The notes: a model not told the origin generated them from the letters alone. Counted from the stretch's first letter, positions 8,646-19,075 are shown. The stretch is DNA of 64,000 nucleotides from Enteractinococcus coprophilus (GCF_006716305.1 NZ_VFOU01000003.1:124001-188000), one strand, 5' to 3'. Numbers and translations: made by a program.

Positions 8646-11600
8646 GCAGCCTCCCGTATTCGACGACGCGCGGGCGTTGGAATGCCCAGCAGCAGGGTCA
8701 TAAACCCGACGATGCCCGGGACCCACCACAGCCATTTGCCGGCGGCGGGCGCATATTCCATGGTCAGGTTGCCTCCAGAGGCGGGCAGTTCAAAAGCCTG
8801 GACCCAGTCGGGGTCTGTGGTGGTGGCCGTGAGTTCTTGGTCATCCACGTAGGCCCGAAAGCCCGGGTTGGCGCGCTCGGCGAGCACCAGTTCGCGGCCC
8901 TCGGGACCGTCGGGCAGTTGCACGTCGATGGAACCATCAGGATTCGAGGCCGCGATCGCGATGGTCCGGTCGTCTGCCACGATTCGGGCGCGAGCGGTTG
9001 CGGTACCGCGCGGCGGGGTGGCCCCCTCGGAGGTCAGCACCTCAACGCCCGGAGCCGCTTCTTCTGCCACTGCATCGGGCACCACGCGCCACAACCAGCC
9101 GGCCTGGGAATGTCCCACGGCGGCGAGCCCGGGTGCGGCATCGATGCCGGCGGCCAGGCTCGTTTCGGTGCCCGCCGGATCGGTGAGGACCACGTACCCG
9201 GCACCGAGCGCGTCCAGCAGTGGCCGGGGGTCGGCGTCGACACCGGTGGTTAACTGTGCGGCCACCGTGCGCAGCGCATTATCGGCGTCGTCGGCACCCG
9301 CCGGTTGCGGGTTGAACAGGCCGCCGGTAACGGAACGTGTCGTCCAGGTGCCGGTCATATCATCAAGCATGGTGCCCTCACCTGAAATCAGGTGGGTGCG
9401 GATGCCCTCGGTGGTCCGGGTGATCACCAGTGTGCGGGTGTGCAGGTCAGATAGGGCCGCATCGACAGCGGTGGCCGGCAGGGATCGTTGGACGACGCCG
9501 GTGACGGTTGGGGTTCCGGTAAGATGCTCGTGCCCGGCGGCGGTCGTGTCGAGTTGCTCATCGGTTGCGGCTTCGGCGGCGGCAACGCCGCGTTGGTCTT
9601 GGGCCTCGGCACGTGCCTGGGCCAGGGTTTCGGCGGGCACCATGCGCGGGGTCAGCCACACCCCGGCGGCCAAGACTGCGGTCAGCGCCAGGATGGTGGT
9701 CGCGGTGCGGGCGGGCCAGCCGGCGCGCACCCGAGTGTGTTGCGCTGTGGTGCGCAGCTGGGATTTGGCCACGGTCAGGTAGTTGACGCCGATGATCGCT
9801 GCGACCAGGAAGCCAAGCCAGGTCAGCGAAACCGCTGGAATCGTGGAGAGTGCAACCGGGACGCCGGTCTGGTCAATTGCGAAAATGGTCGCGGCATTGA
9901 GCACACCCATGGCTAACCCGACGACGGCGGTCAGCATGCCAGTGCGGGCTAATCCCCCGCCCCGACCGGGGGCAATCGCGCCGATGACGGCCATGACCAC
10001 TAACGGCACGGCGATGACGCCGGCGGCAATCCCGGCCCATGGAAAGGCGGGATGGACAACATCGAGCCAGGGTAGTTCGGCAAGACCGGCGTCCAGAGCG
10101 ATGTGATGCGGTAATCCCAGCAGTTGTTGCCAGGTCGGGGCTGGATCGTAGCCGGCAGGTGCACCGGGATCAGCGAAGATCGCGCGCAGATCGAAACGGT
10201 GGGTCACGATGGCCGGCAGCATCGAAGTCAGCGCCAGCAGCGGGGTCCACCAGAGGGTTCTGATCGTGGGGCGTAGGACACAAAAGATGGCGACGATGCC
10301 CGCCGTCAGCGGGAGGAACATGATCGGGGCGACCGCTGTGACCATGGTCAGTAAGATCGCCACCCAGGCGGCTGCGGTCAGCGACGTCGTCGCCGTGCCA
10401 TCACGCAGCTTGCGGCCCAGGCGTACCGGGCGCGGTGTGGTGTCGTCGCGGAGGGCGCGGAAGAGTTTAATGTCATCGGGTTGGTAACCGATCGCACGGA
10501 GCAGCGCGAGGACGAACCAGGGCAGCACCAGGTGGGTGATGACTCCACCGAGACGGCCTTCGGAGAGCGCCGTCAACAATGCCGGAGCGCCCGCCCAGAC
10601 GAACCCGGCGGCGAAGCGAACATAGCGTGCAGTAGTCACGGCACCAGCGAGCGACCAAGCGCCCAGCGCGGCTAGCGGTAGGGCCAGGATCCATAGCCAC
10701 ACGGTGACCTCCGAAGCGTTCGAGGTCAGGCCAAAGAGCACCAATAGCCAACCAAATGGGCCATCGTAACCGGGCGCGCCGACGCCGGTGAGACTGAAGC
10801 CGCTGGCGGCTTTGGCGGCCAGGATGCCAAGGTCTCCGGTCACAGGGAGCAGATTTCCCCCGGCCAGTGCGGGGACACCGAGCAGGTGACGCAATCCCAG
10901 CAGCGCCACAGCACCGAAGACGACCGCCAGCGTGACCGCCCCGGTACCAACCCAGTTGCGCTCGGGGGTGGCGAGTTCATCAAAATCGTCGTGACCGCCG
11001 GTTGCTTCTTGGGGCGCAGCGGACACCCCGGTGCCGTCACCTATCACCCGGTCGGGTTCGGAGGTTTCTAAGACCGAGCGCCGGTAGTCGCGAACCCGTG
11101 CCCGTGATGGGCGGAGTTCTTCGACGGCGTCGAAGGGTCTGGTGCGAGTCGTTGCGGCGGCTTTGCGGGACTCTAGCAGCGGGACGACGCGTCCCAGCGT
11201 GCGGAAGGTCCCGGTTGCTTGAGCGAATCCGGTGGCCGGGTCTTTGACCACGAGTCCCACGACAATACGGGCCAGTGCCACAAGAATCCCCCACAGCCAG
11301 CCGCCGATCATCGACAAGAATCCGGTGTGTTTCAGGCGAAGCCAGCCAGCGGCCGCCCAGCGATCCGCGATGTCGCCGGGCTCGGGGTGGGTTGTGTGTT
11401 GCACTTCGGCTGCGGGCACCACGGCCACGCGGTGTCCGGCCAGCCGGGCGCGCCAACACAGATCCACGGTCCGCACGGATTCGGGGGTGTGCGGGTCAAA
11501 ACCGTCCAGGGCCACAAAGACATCGGTGCGGACTAACATCCCGGGCAGCGACACAGCAAACGTATCGGTGCGGTGGTCGTATTGACCTTGGTCAAGTTCC

Positions 11601-12073
11601 CCGGGTTCAATCATCGACAGCACAGCACCGTTGTGCGCGACGGTCAGTCCGACGTCGATCAGTTGCCGCTCCACCAGCTGTTTGGCTCCGGCGATCGCTA
11701 CCGACGGCGAGATTTCCACGGCCTGGAGTTGTTCGGCCAGGGCGGTCTCGGAAACCACCGTGTCCTCGGTAATGAACCACAGCCAAGACTGGGTGCCGGT
11801 TCGTTGGGCCGCAGCTTCAGAAGTTTCCAGGATCTCGGCCAGTTCCCCGGCCAAGGACCCCTCCGAGGTGTGCACAACATGATGGTGGGGCACCCCGGAG
11901 GCATCCATGAGCCGGTTGAGGTTACCTAGTACCGCAGGCTCGATGGTGGAGCCGGTAACCACCACCGCGGCATCCAGGCCAACCGACCCGAGCAGGGCGG
12001 AGGTGAAGACTTCGGTGGTAGCGTTTGCGGGATCTTCTAACAGGAATATCCCAGTGACGTGGTATTTAGCCAA
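8642..12073 (-). CDS. Large multi-spanning family 2 glycosyltransferase
   Basis: The 1143-aa product begins with a GT2 catalytic domain (about 1-250). Visible family signatures are GMLVRTDVFVALDGFDP and VDLCWRARLAGHRVAVVPAAEVQH. Membrane helices follow at about 265-290 and from about 375 through 780, then an extracytoplasmic C-terminal domain and a last helix near 1115-1135 before a short basic tail. The start is a TTG at 12073, four bases after the whiB stop, without a clear ribosome site, so translation is probably coupled to whiB. The acceptor is unknown. The whiB-GT2-DUF5719 order is conserved in this group of actinobacteria, and manA/manC in this window could provide GDP-mannose; whether this enzyme uses mannose is not shown. 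Confidence 0.88.
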   Translation of the reverse strand: MAKYHVTGIFLLEDPANATTEVFTSALLGSVGLDAAVVVTGSTIEPAVLGNLNRLMDASGVPHHHVVHTSEGSLAGELAEILETSEAAAQRTGTQSWLWFITEDTVVSETALAEQLQAVEISPSVAIAGAKQLVERQLIDVGLTVAHNGAVLSMIEPGELDQGQYDHRTDTFAVSLPGMLVRTDVFVALDGFDPHTPESVRTVDLCWRARLAGHRVAVVPAAEVQHTTHPEPGDIADRWAAAGWLRLKHTGFLSMIGGWLWGILVALARIVVGLVVKDPATGFAQATGTFRTLGRVVPLLESRKAAATTRTRPFDAVEELRPSRARVRDYRRSVLETSEPDRVIGDGTGVSAAPQEATGGHDDFDELATPERNWVGTGAVTLAVVFGAVALLGLRHLLGVPALAGGNLLPVTGDLGILAAKAASGFSLTGVGAPGYDGPFGWLLVLFGLTSNASEVTVWLWILALPLAALGAWSLAGAVTTARYVRFAAGFVWAGAPALLTALSEGRLGGVITHLVLPWFVLALLRAIGYQPDDIKLFRALRDDTTPRPVRLGRKLRDGTATTSLTAAAWVAILLTMVTAVAPIMFLPLTAGIVAIFCVLRPTIRTLWWTPLLALTSMLPAIVTHRFDLRAIFADPGAPAGYDPAPTWQQLLGLPHHIALDAGLAELPWLDVVHPAFPWAGIAAGVIAVPLVVMAVIGAIAPGRGGGLARTGMLTAVVGLAMGVLNAATIFAIDQTGVPVALSTIPAVSLTWLGFLVAAIIGVNYLTVAKSQLRTTAQHTRVRAGWPARTATTILALTAVLAAGVWLTPRMVPAETLAQARAEAQDQRGVAAAEAATDEQLDTTAAGHEHLTGTPTVTGVVQRSLPATAVDAALSDLHTRTLVITRTTEGIRTHLISGEGTMLDDMTGTWTTRSVTGGLFNPQPAGADDADNALRTVAAQLTTGVDADPRPLLDALGAGYVVLTDPAGTETSLAAGIDAAPGLAAVGHSQAGWLWRVVPDAVAEEAAPGVEVLTSEGATPPRGTATARARIVADDRTIAIAASNPDGSIDVQLPDGPEGRELVLAERANPGFRAYVDDQELTATTTDPDWVQAFELPASGGNLTMEYAPAAGKWLWWVPGIVGFMTLLLGIPTPARRRIREAA

Positions 12074-12076
12074 GAG

Positions 12077-12604
12077 TTATGAAGACTTCTTCCGCAGACG
12101 ACGGCGTTCACGTTCCGACATGCCGCCCCAGATACCAAAGCGTTCGTCGTTGGCCAGCGCATATTCCAAGCACTGCTGTTTGACCGGGCAGGCACCGCAG
12201 ACTTTTTTGGCATCGCGGGTCGAGCCACCCTTTTCCGGGAAGAATGCTTCGGGGTCAGTCTGGGCGCACAGCGCATCGGCCTGCCAGGCCAGCTGGCCGT
12301 CGTCGGCGGTATCACCAAACCCAGGCAGGGTTTGCCACAGATCTACGGACTCCACCTCAACGGGGGCGGGAGTTGCCGGATGCAGCGTCGTCACCGTCGC
12401 CGAGGGGGTTTGATCCGATGCAATCTCGGTAATCGCCTCGTGGGCCGCCAAATACGCGGTGGCTCGTTCGTCCAGTGGTGTCAGGTCGTGACCCGCGCTG
12501 GGATCGGCGGGATCCACAAACCAGTCGACAGGAACTTCACGTCCGTTCCGAGTAACGGATGGGCTCTCAATCCGGGCATGCTCCGCCCGTTGTGCATTGT
12601 CCAT
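12077..12604 (-). CDS. whiB2: WhiB-family [4Fe-4S] transcriptional regulator (WhiB2/WhmD type)
   Basis: This 175-aa protein has a WhiB domain in its C-terminal half. The four cluster-binding cysteines are in WQADALCAQTDPEAFFPE and KKVCGACPVKQQCLEYAL (C...C-x2-C-x5-C). The GIWGGMSERERRRLRK block supplies the Gly-rich turn and the basic DNA-binding end. WhiB2/WhmD proteins control septation and cell division. The N-terminal extension of about 100 residues is long and looks disordered. AAAGGAACCA just before the ATG at 12604 supports this start. It heads the GT2-DUF5719 operon, and a perfect palindrome sits in its upstream region (12717-12730). The subfamily choice is less certain than the family. 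Confidence 0.9.
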   Translation of the reverse strand: MDNAQRAEHARIESPSVTRNGREVPVDWFVDPADPSAGHDLTPLDERATAYLAAHEAITEIASDQTPSATVTTLHPATPAPVEVESVDLWQTLPGFGDTADDGQLAWQADALCAQTDPEAFFPEKGGSTRDAKKVCGACPVKQQCLEYALANDERFGIWGGMSERERRRLRKKSS

Positions 12605-12716
12605 TGGTTCCTTTCGCGCATTTCCACCTGGGCATAGCTTAGCTGCCCTACAGCATGGGTTTCGTTATATTTGTGCTGATCGTTGTGGTGTGAATGATCA
12701 AATCTACTGGACCTAA

Positions 12717-12730
12717 TTACACCGGTGTAA
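12717..12730. promoter_or_regulatory. 14-bp perfect palindrome upstream of whiB / TIGR03089
   Basis: TTACACCGGTGTAA is its own reverse complement. It lies 113 bases upstream of the whiB start and 161 bases upstream of the TIGR03089 start, in a 286-base divergent intergenic region with no other feature. It is a candidate operator; the binding protein is unknown. Confidence 0.4.
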
Positions 12731-12890
12731 CTCGACTTTAGTCAAGCCTACAGCGGACGCAATCTCGAGTCTGCCAGGGATTTCCTAGCACTCGTCGGGG
12801 TCCAGCCCACCTGTAAAACGTCACGATGGTGCGCCAAGCGGCCCGAGTTCGTAGCCTAGAGAACACCACCATCGTTCGTCAAAGGAACCC

Positions 12891-13568
12891 ATGATCTCCC
12901 TGCGCTCACTTTCACCAACCGACCCACTGGAACCCGGCGCCGATTTGATCGGTCACCTGGCTGCCTCACCGCAACCCGCCATTATTCACTACACGGGACA
13001 CGACCGCACCGAACTTTCCGGCCGCGTCGCTATCAACTGGGCAACCAAAACCACCCACCTGATCGACTCCTACGGTATCGCCGCACCGGATGCGATGGTG
13101 GTTGATGTCCCGGTGACGTGGCGTGCGGTGGTCCTGGTCCTTGGGGTCGCCTGGTGCGCTGTGACTTGCGTCAAGGAGGCCGACGACGCCGCGGCCGTCC
13201 TGACCGACAGGCCGGAGAACTACCAGACCGCCCCAGGTGAGATCCTCGTCACGCATCACGATGAGGTTGATCCAGCGCTGATCAATCTCGACGACGAGGT
13301 ACTCTCCCACGCTGATCAGGCATTGCTTCCGGCGCCGGATATCATCGGCAACGCCTTGACCCAGGATCCGGTCCCGCCTGAGGCGGATATCCGGTCGGGC
13401 GGCGTCGTCATCGCTTCGACTGACGCACGGTTGAGCCCGGCGTTGTGGTCAGTCATGGTGGATGCGTGGCGCCGCAGTACTCCGGTGGTCCTGGTGGATG
13501 ACGCAGCGGCAGATCAGCTGGACCGCATCATAGAAACCGAGCGCCTCGGGGCTGCAATCAAGCGCTAG
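12891..13568 (+). CDS. TIGR03089 family protein
   Basis: This 225-aa protein matches TIGR03089, an actinobacterial family of unknown function that resembles the N-terminal part of AMP-binding (adenylate-forming) enzymes but is too short to be a complete one. The block PAIIHYTGHDRTELSGRVAINWATKTTHLI near residues 30-60 is typical. The ATG follows AAAGGAACCC. It is divergent from whiB and convergent with gtrA, only seven bases from that gene's end. No catalytic motif of acyl-CoA synthetases is seen. Confidence 0.8.
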   Translation: MISLRSLSPTDPLEPGADLIGHLAASPQPAIIHYTGHDRTELSGRVAINWATKTTHLIDSYGIAAPDAMVVDVPVTWRAVVLVLGVAWCAVTCVKEADDAAAVLTDRPENYQTAPGEILVTHHDEVDPALINLDDEVLSHADQALLPAPDIIGNALTQDPVPPEADIRSGGVVIASTDARLSPALWSVMVDAWRRSTPVVLVDDAAADQLDRIIETERLGAAIKR

Positions 13569-13575
13569 GTTTCGG

Positions 13576-14136
13576 CTAGGTCCCGGTGCGTTCGTGGGGC
13601 TCGTCGCCAGGGTGGGATTCGGGTCGCGGATCGACCCGCGGTATCGCCCCGGTCAGGATGTCTTTGTCGTGGATGGCTGCCGGGTCGGCCTCGATGGCTT
13701 CGGTAAAGACCCACAGTCGATAGGACACGAACCGAAAGATCGTGGCAAAGCCCAGCCCGATGACGTTACCGAACAGCACCATCCCCCCGGCAGAGCTGAT
13801 GCCCAATAAGTATTTGGCAATGAACACGAACCCGGCTTGAATACCGGCACCGATGCCGTTCATGACCAAAAACAACACCAGCTCCCGCATGACGTTGGCC
13901 TGGCGACGATTACGGAACGTCCAGTAGCGGTTGGCAACCCAGGAGAACACCGTGGCCACCGCGGTGGCAATGATCTTGGCCTTGACCGCGGAATCCTCCA
14001 TCGGGCCGGTGATCAACCACAAGAAGATTCCGGTGTCGATAAAAAAGCCGATGCCACCCACGACACCGAATTTTGCGACTTCACGCCACAGCAATCTGAC
14101 GAGCGCGACGATGCGATCTGTGAGTTTGCGCAACAT
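13576..14136 (-). CDS. GtrA-like flippase family membrane protein
   Basis: This 186-aa protein has four membrane helices in residues 20-145, beginning VAKFGVVGGIGFFIDTGIFLWL, the hallmark of the GtrA family. GtrA proteins are thought to help move polyprenyl-linked sugars across the membrane for cell-surface glycosylation. A charged tail (about 150-186) follows the last helix. AAAGGACCG precedes the ATG at 14136. The place between cell-wall glycosylation genes and the LCP ligase suits an envelope role. Confidence 0.87.
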   Translation of the reverse strand: MLRKLTDRIVALVRLLWREVAKFGVVGGIGFFIDTGIFLWLITGPMEDSAVKAKIIATAVATVFSWVANRYWTFRNRRQANVMRELVLFLVMNGIGAGIQAGFVFIAKYLLGISSAGGMVLFGNVIGLGFATIFRFVSYRLWVFTEAIEADPAAIHDKDILTGAIPRVDPRPESHPGDEPHERTGT

Positions 14137-14312
14137 CGGTCCTTTCGTAGCGGGCGTGTTTTTGTCGAAGATACTCTAGCCGGTGCAACCTGGAAAATCC
14201 TTGAACCCGATGGGTTGTCCTTCGATTGCAATCACGCGGGGTCACAGGCGGGCTGTGTGTCGTCAGTCGCGCAGCGACCACGCGAGCGAAAAATCCAAGC
14301 TACTGTAGAAGG

Positions 14313-15473
14313 GTGACTTTTCCAACTGTAGGTGTAGTAGGCGGCGGCCAGTTAGCCAGAATGATGGCTCCGGTCGCGATCAATCTGGGGATCAAATTGC
14401 ACGTGCTAGCTGAGGCTGACGATGTTTCAGCCACCACGGCGGCCACGTATACGGTCGGTGATTACACCGACTACGACACGCTGGCAGCCTTTGCCGAGAC
14501 CGTCGATGTCGTCACCTTTGATCATGAACATGTGCCCACCCAACACTTGCACCGGCTCGAAGACGCCGGGGTGCGACTTGCCCCGGGTCCGGATGCGCTG
14601 GTCTATGCCCAAGACAAGTTGGCCATGCGCCGCAAGATGGCCGAACTGGGCTTGCCACAACCGGACTGGCGCGCGGTAACGACCCTGGATGAGCTGGTAG
14701 CCGCCGGTGATGACATCGGCTGGCCGGTCGTGCTGAAAACCCCGCGAGGCGGCTACGACGGCAAGGGTGTGTGGGTGTTGGATTCGGCGGCCGAAGCCCG
14801 TGAGGCCAAGGTCTGGTTCAACGGCGATCACGCGGCCTTACTCGTCGAGGCGAAGGTCAATTTCCGCTCCGAACTCTCCGCTCAAATCGCCCGGTCCACT
14901 ACCGGTGAGACCGCAACCTACCCGGTTGTTGAGACCATCCAAACCGACGGGGTGGCCGATATTGTCAAAGCGCCCGCCCCTGACTTAGACGAGACAACTG
15001 CCAACGCGGCGCGCCAGGCAGCCGAGACGATTGCCAACGGTGTGGGCGTGACCGGCATGCTGGCCGTGGAGCTGTTCCATACCCCCGATGTCGCTCCCGG
15101 ATTCATGATCAACGAACTGGCCATGCGCCCACACAATACCGGGCACTGGACTCAAGACGGGGCGATCACCAGCCAATTTGAACAACATTTACGCGCCGTG
15201 CTGGGCCTGCCGCTTGGTGCAACCGACCCGATCGTGCCCTATACGGTGATGAAAAACTACTTGGGCGCCGAGAATCACGATCTCTACGCGGCGTTTCCGC
15301 TAGCCATGGCGAAGTATCCGGCCGCCAAAATCCACGCCTACGGTAAATCCGTGCGTCCCGGACGTAAAATTGGACACGTCAATGTTCTAGCCACCGACGG
15401 CGACCTCGACGCGGCGCTTGCGGCCGCGATTGATGCGGCAGAAATTATCCGTCACGGCACAACCGAATACTAA
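14313..15473 (+). CDS. purK: N5-carboxyaminoimidazole ribonucleotide synthase
   Basis: PurK catalyses the ATP- and bicarbonate-dependent conversion of AIR to N5-CAIR in purine synthesis. The 386-aa ATP-grasp enzyme begins at GTG 14313 ([18 protein letters not shown]), where the nucleotide-type GGGQLARM block is the normal N-terminus; an in-frame start at 14226 would add 29 unrelated residues. The central ATP-grasp Lys-Gly loop is [14 protein letters not shown], and [14 protein letters not shown] is the family's C-terminal substrate/ATP motif. It lies 11 bases before purE and forms an operon with it. Confidence 0.95.
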   Translation: MTFPTVGVVGGGQLARMMAPVAINLGIKLHVLAEADDVSATTAATYTVGDYTDYDTLAAFAETVDVVTFDHEHVPTQHLHRLEDAGVRLAPGPDALVYAQDKLAMRRKMAELGLPQPDWRAVTTLDELVAAGDDIGWPVVLKTPRGGYDGKGVWVLDSAAEAREAKVWFNGDHAALLVEAKVNFRSELSAQIARSTTGETATYPVVETIQTDGVADIVKAPAPDLDETTANAARQAAETIANGVGVTGMLAVELFHTPDVAPGFMINELAMRPHNTGHWTQDGAITSQFEQHLRAVLGLPLGATDPIVPYTVMKNYLGAENHDLYAAFPLAMAKYPAAKIHAYGKSVRPGRKIGHVNVLATDGDLDAALAAAIDAAEIIRHGTTEY

Positions 15474-15484
15474 GGAGCTTTTCC

Positions 15485-16021
15485 ATGGCAGCAGCACAGG
15501 ATACCCCTCGCGTTGGCGTGGTGATGGGCTCGGACTCTGACTGGCCCGTGATGCAAGCGGCCTCTGAAGCCCTCGAGGAATTCGGCATTGCCCATGAGGT
15601 CCGAGTCGTTTCGGCCCACCGCATGCCCCACGAGATGATCGAATACGGTTCCAGTGCCGCCGAGCGCGGTCTATCGGTCATCATCGCCGGTGCCGGCGGG
15701 GCCGCCCACCTGCCCGGAATGCTTGCTTCAACCACCGAGCTGCCGGTCATTGGTGTCCCCGTGAAACTCCAAGCGCTCGATGGCCTCGACTCGCTGCTGT
15801 CGATCGTCCAGATGCCCGCCGGTGTGCCAGTCGCAACCGTGTCGATCAACGGAGCCCGCAACGCCGGACTACTTGCGGTGAAGATGTTAGCAGCAAATAC
15901 CGACGACGACGCCCAACGGTTGCGTGACCAGCTGAAAGCCTTTACCGCCGACCTCAATGCCCAAGCACAGGCCAAAGGCGCAAACTTGAAGGCTCAACTC
16001 ACGTCTACCGAGATCCGCTAG
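15485..16021 (+). CDS. purE: N5-CAIR mutase
   Basis: PurE (class I) converts N5-CAIR, the product of PurK, to CAIR. The 178-aa protein shows the conserved [14 protein letters not shown] loop, the active-site His in [12 protein letters not shown], and the [14 protein letters not shown] and [22 protein letters not shown] blocks. AAGGAG lies seven bases before the ATG. A C-terminal extension of about 15 residues beyond the usual end is helical. Confidence 0.97.
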   Translation: MAAAQDTPRVGVVMGSDSDWPVMQAASEALEEFGIAHEVRVVSAHRMPHEMIEYGSSAAERGLSVIIAGAGGAAHLPGMLASTTELPVIGVPVKLQALDGLDSLLSIVQMPAGVPVATVSINGARNAGLLAVKMLAANTDDDAQRLRDQLKAFTADLNAQAQAKGANLKAQLTSTEIR

Positions 16022-16072
16022 ACTGTCTCATTCGGTTTCCGATTCTTTCTTCCCGACACCAATCGAGCAGCA

Positions 16073-17707
16073 GTGACGAACTCTTCGACAACGCGCAGCA
16101 AGACAGAGCGGCAGATTCGCTTAGAACTCAACCAGCGACTCCGCCAGCTCGAATACGGTGGTGCCGGAAAAGACCCGCTCAAACACACCGGTGACGGCAC
16201 ATTCAGTCAGCGCACGACCCGCGCCCTGTTGCTCATCGGTCTGACGACCTTCGTTCCCGGTGGCGCCCAGTCGGTAACGGGCAATCATCGACTCGGACGC
16301 ATCGGGCTGGCTGTCACGCTGCTGAACTGGGGGCTCATTGCCCTAATAATCCTTGGACTTCTGGTGGCACGGGACTTTACCCTGACCTTAGCCTTCAACC
16401 CGTTCATCCAGTCGATCGGCATTTTTTACCTGGCGGCCATTGCGGTCGGATGGTTGATCCTGTGGTTGGATACCGCACGCATCATCCAGTTCGTGAAACT
16501 GAAATCCGGGGCGCGGGCACTGATCGCGGCCCTACTGGTGGTCGCAACCCTGCTGACTTCTGGCCTAACGGCCTACGGCGCGTTTCTGCTCAACGCTTCG
16601 ACATCTTCGCTGGGTTCGATCTTCGGTTCCGGTCCGGCTGTCGATGAATCTGATGGCCGCTACAATATTTTGATCATGGGCGCCGACGCCGGTGAAGGTC
16701 GTGCCGGACTGCGCCCCGACTCGATCTCCGTGGCCTCAATCAACGCCGACACCGGCAAAATCTTTTTATTCTCGATTCCGCGAAACTTCCAAAACGCGCC
16801 GTTCGCTTCGGATTCGCCCCTGTGGAATATCTATCCCAACGGGTACAGCTGTGGAGATAACTGTATTGTCAACGCCCTGTACACCGATGTGACTACCAAC
16901 CATCCCGATCTGTACCCGAATGCCGAGGACCCGGGTGCGGAAGCCATGATGGACGCGGTCTCGGGCATCTTGGACCTGGATGTCACCGGCTACGTCATGA
17001 TCGATATGGCCGGATTCAGCGAGCTCATCGATGCGATGGGCGGGGTGACCGTGACTACCGGTGGGTGGACCCCCTACCGCGGCGTGCGCCCCGATGGCCA
17101 ATGGGGCAACGCCTGGTGGGAGCCCGGCACGCACACATTTGGTGGCGACGACGCGCTGGGCTTTGCTCGGTCGCGCAAATGGTCTTCTGACTACTCGCGC
17201 ATCCGGCGTCAACAGTGCGTCCAGCAGGCCATGCTGTCACAATTCGATGTGCCCACGCTGCTGACCCGATTCGAATCGATCCTCGGGGCCGGCGAACAGA
17301 TGGTGGAAACCTCGATTCCGCAGTCCCAGGTGGGCAGTTTCTTGAACCTCGGAGCCAAGTCGAAACGCCACGACATGGAACGCCTCACCATTGGAGCACC
17401 AGACTTCGGGGAGCAGGGCGAGCAGTTCTCAACCTATCCGGACTTCGATGAGGTGCATGCCCGCGTCCACGAGATGCTGTCTGCCGACGGGACTCCGCCG
17501 TCCGGGGCCCACATCATGCAACCGACCCTAGGGTTATATCTGCTAGACGCCACGGACAATGACCCAACCGCCAACTGGGAACCGGTCCCGACGCAGCCTG
17601 ATGGCAGCGAAATCACCAAAGAATACCTCATGTGGGCCGAAGATGCCGGCCAAACCACTCTGTTAGATCACGCCGCTAAAACCAACCACCAGTGTCATCC
17701 GGGCTAG
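16073..17707 (+). CDS. LytR-CpsA-Psr (LCP) family cell-wall ligase
   Basis: LCP proteins transfer undecaprenyl-linked glycopolymers onto peptidoglycan outside the membrane. The 544-aa protein starts at GTG 16073 and has a charged N-terminus, then four membrane segments between about 50 and 185, more than the single helix of classical LytR. The extracellular LCP domain follows: ILIMGADAGEGRAGLRPDSI holds the Asp/Arg pyrophosphate-binding residues, and FLFSIPRNFQN and ALGFARSRKWSSDYSRIRRQQ carry the conserved Arg residues. The gene follows purE by 51 bases and precedes manA closely, so it may be co-transcribed with both. Confidence 0.9.
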   Translation: MTNSSTTRSKTERQIRLELNQRLRQLEYGGAGKDPLKHTGDGTFSQRTTRALLLIGLTTFVPGGAQSVTGNHRLGRIGLAVTLLNWGLIALIILGLLVARDFTLTLAFNPFIQSIGIFYLAAIAVGWLILWLDTARIIQFVKLKSGARALIAALLVVATLLTSGLTAYGAFLLNASTSSLGSIFGSGPAVDESDGRYNILIMGADAGEGRAGLRPDSISVASINADTGKIFLFSIPRNFQNAPFASDSPLWNIYPNGYSCGDNCIVNALYTDVTTNHPDLYPNAEDPGAEAMMDAVSGILDLDVTGYVMIDMAGFSELIDAMGGVTVTTGGWTPYRGVRPDGQWGNAWWEPGTHTFGGDDALGFARSRKWSSDYSRIRRQQCVQQAMLSQFDVPTLLTRFESILGAGEQMVETSIPQSQVGSFLNLGAKSKRHDMERLTIGAPDFGEQGEQFSTYPDFDEVHARVHEMLSADGTPPSGAHIMQPTLGLYLLDATDNDPTANWEPVPTQPDGSEITKEYLMWAEDAGQTTLLDHAAKTNHQCHPG

Positions 17708-17736
17708 GATCATCAAAGAGAAGAAAGGCCAAACAT

Positions 17737-18927
17737 TTGACCACTTTTCACCCGTCCGGTGTGCAACACGCTTTATACCCGCTTCAGGCTCCCATCAAGG
17801 ATTACGCATGGGGATCCAAAACCCTGCTGCCCAAACTCACGGGAGCACCCGCTTCCAAGACCCCGCAAGCCGAGATGTGGTTCGGCACCCATCCGACCAC
17901 ACCCACCCTGTTGGCCGATGGCACAGCACTTGCCGAACTGGTCGATCTGCCATACCTGGTAAAACTACTGGCCGCAGCACAGCCGTTATCCATTCAGGCG
18001 CATCCCACCCGTGAGCATGCCGAAGCCGGTTTCGCGGCCGAGAACGCCGCGTCAATTGAACTAGCCGATCCCCGCCGTACCTACCGCGATCCCAACCATA
18101 AACCCGAGATGCTCATCGCACTGAGCGATTTCACCGCAATGGCCGGGTTCCGCGACCCGAAGGTGACTGCCAAGACTTTTGATCAGCTCGTCCAGTTGGT
18201 TGACAACGCCGAACTGGCCAGTCTGCTCAAAACGATGGCCGATCGGTTGCGCGCCGGCGAACTCAAAGAGGTTTTTGCACAACTCGTGGACCCCCACGGG
18301 CCATTTTGGCGGCCCGATGGCTTCACCGCCGAGATCTTCGCCGCCGTGCAGTGCAGTACTACTACCAACGAGCACTTAGTCAACGCGCTACAAGCCGCCA
18401 AGATCCACCCGGATGACCCAGGTGCCCTGGTCGCACTGCTGATGAACCTCATCACACTCTCCCCTGGCGAGGCGTTATTTGTTCCCAGCGGTACCATCCA
18501 CGCCTACGTTGCCGGCCTTGGCCTAGAGGTCATGGCCACCTCCGATAATGTCATTCGCGGTGGTCTTACCGTCAAGCACGTCGATGTCGCCGAGCTGGGC
18601 AAAGTCGTTGATTTTACCCCCGGTGCGCCCCCAATCATCACCCCCAGCGTGCGAACCATCGATGACGTAACCGTCACTCGATTTACCCCACCCGTTAAAG
18701 ACTTTGCTCTGACCCGCTACGACCTTCCCGCGGGCACCAGTCTGACGGTTACCGCTACGACCCCGCGCATTGCGGTGGGCACAAGTGGCACCGGTGCACT
18801 GACCTCAGGGCGGGACAGCGCGGTCATCTCTCCAGGAGCCGGCATCTATATTCCCGGCGATGTGCACAGCCTAGATCTTCGAGCCGGCGACGAGGACGTC
18901 ACCATCTTTCTTGCCAGCCGACCCTAG
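17737..18927 (+). CDS. manA: Mannose-6-phosphate isomerase, class I
   Basis: ManA interconverts fructose-6-phosphate and mannose-6-phosphate, feeding GDP-mannose synthesis together with manC in this window. The zinc ligands are visible in PLSIQAHPTREHAEAGF and NHKPEML, and the active-site block is FVPSGTIHAYVAGLGLEVMA. The most credible start is the TTG at 17737 (TTG ACC ACT TTT), with AAAGG seven to eight bases upstream. An in-frame GTG at 17692 overlaps the LCP gene by 16 bases and adds a Lys/Arg-rich stretch foreign to the family. The chosen start gives 396 aa. Confidence 0.94.
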   Translation: MTTFHPSGVQHALYPLQAPIKDYAWGSKTLLPKLTGAPASKTPQAEMWFGTHPTTPTLLADGTALAELVDLPYLVKLLAAAQPLSIQAHPTREHAEAGFAAENAASIELADPRRTYRDPNHKPEMLIALSDFTAMAGFRDPKVTAKTFDQLVQLVDNAELASLLKTMADRLRAGELKEVFAQLVDPHGPFWRPDGFTAEIFAAVQCSTTTNEHLVNALQAAKIHPDDPGALVALLMNLITLSPGEALFVPSGTIHAYVAGLGLEVMATSDNVIRGGLTVKHVDVAELGKVVDFTPGAPPIITPSVRTIDDVTVTRFTPPVKDFALTRYDLPAGTSLTVTATTPRIAVGTSGTGALTSGRDSAVISPGAGIYIPGDVHSLDLRAGDEDVTIFLASRP

Positions 18928-19075
18928 GCAGTATCCAAAGGTCACGTCGGTCGGGCGGTTCGCGATGTCGAACGGGTCCCGGTGAGCATAAGCAACCGGT
19001 ACCACGCCACCGGACAATAGTAGTTGATGTGACAATCTTCATGGCCACCCGGGCGCGAAGATCATCGCGCCACGC

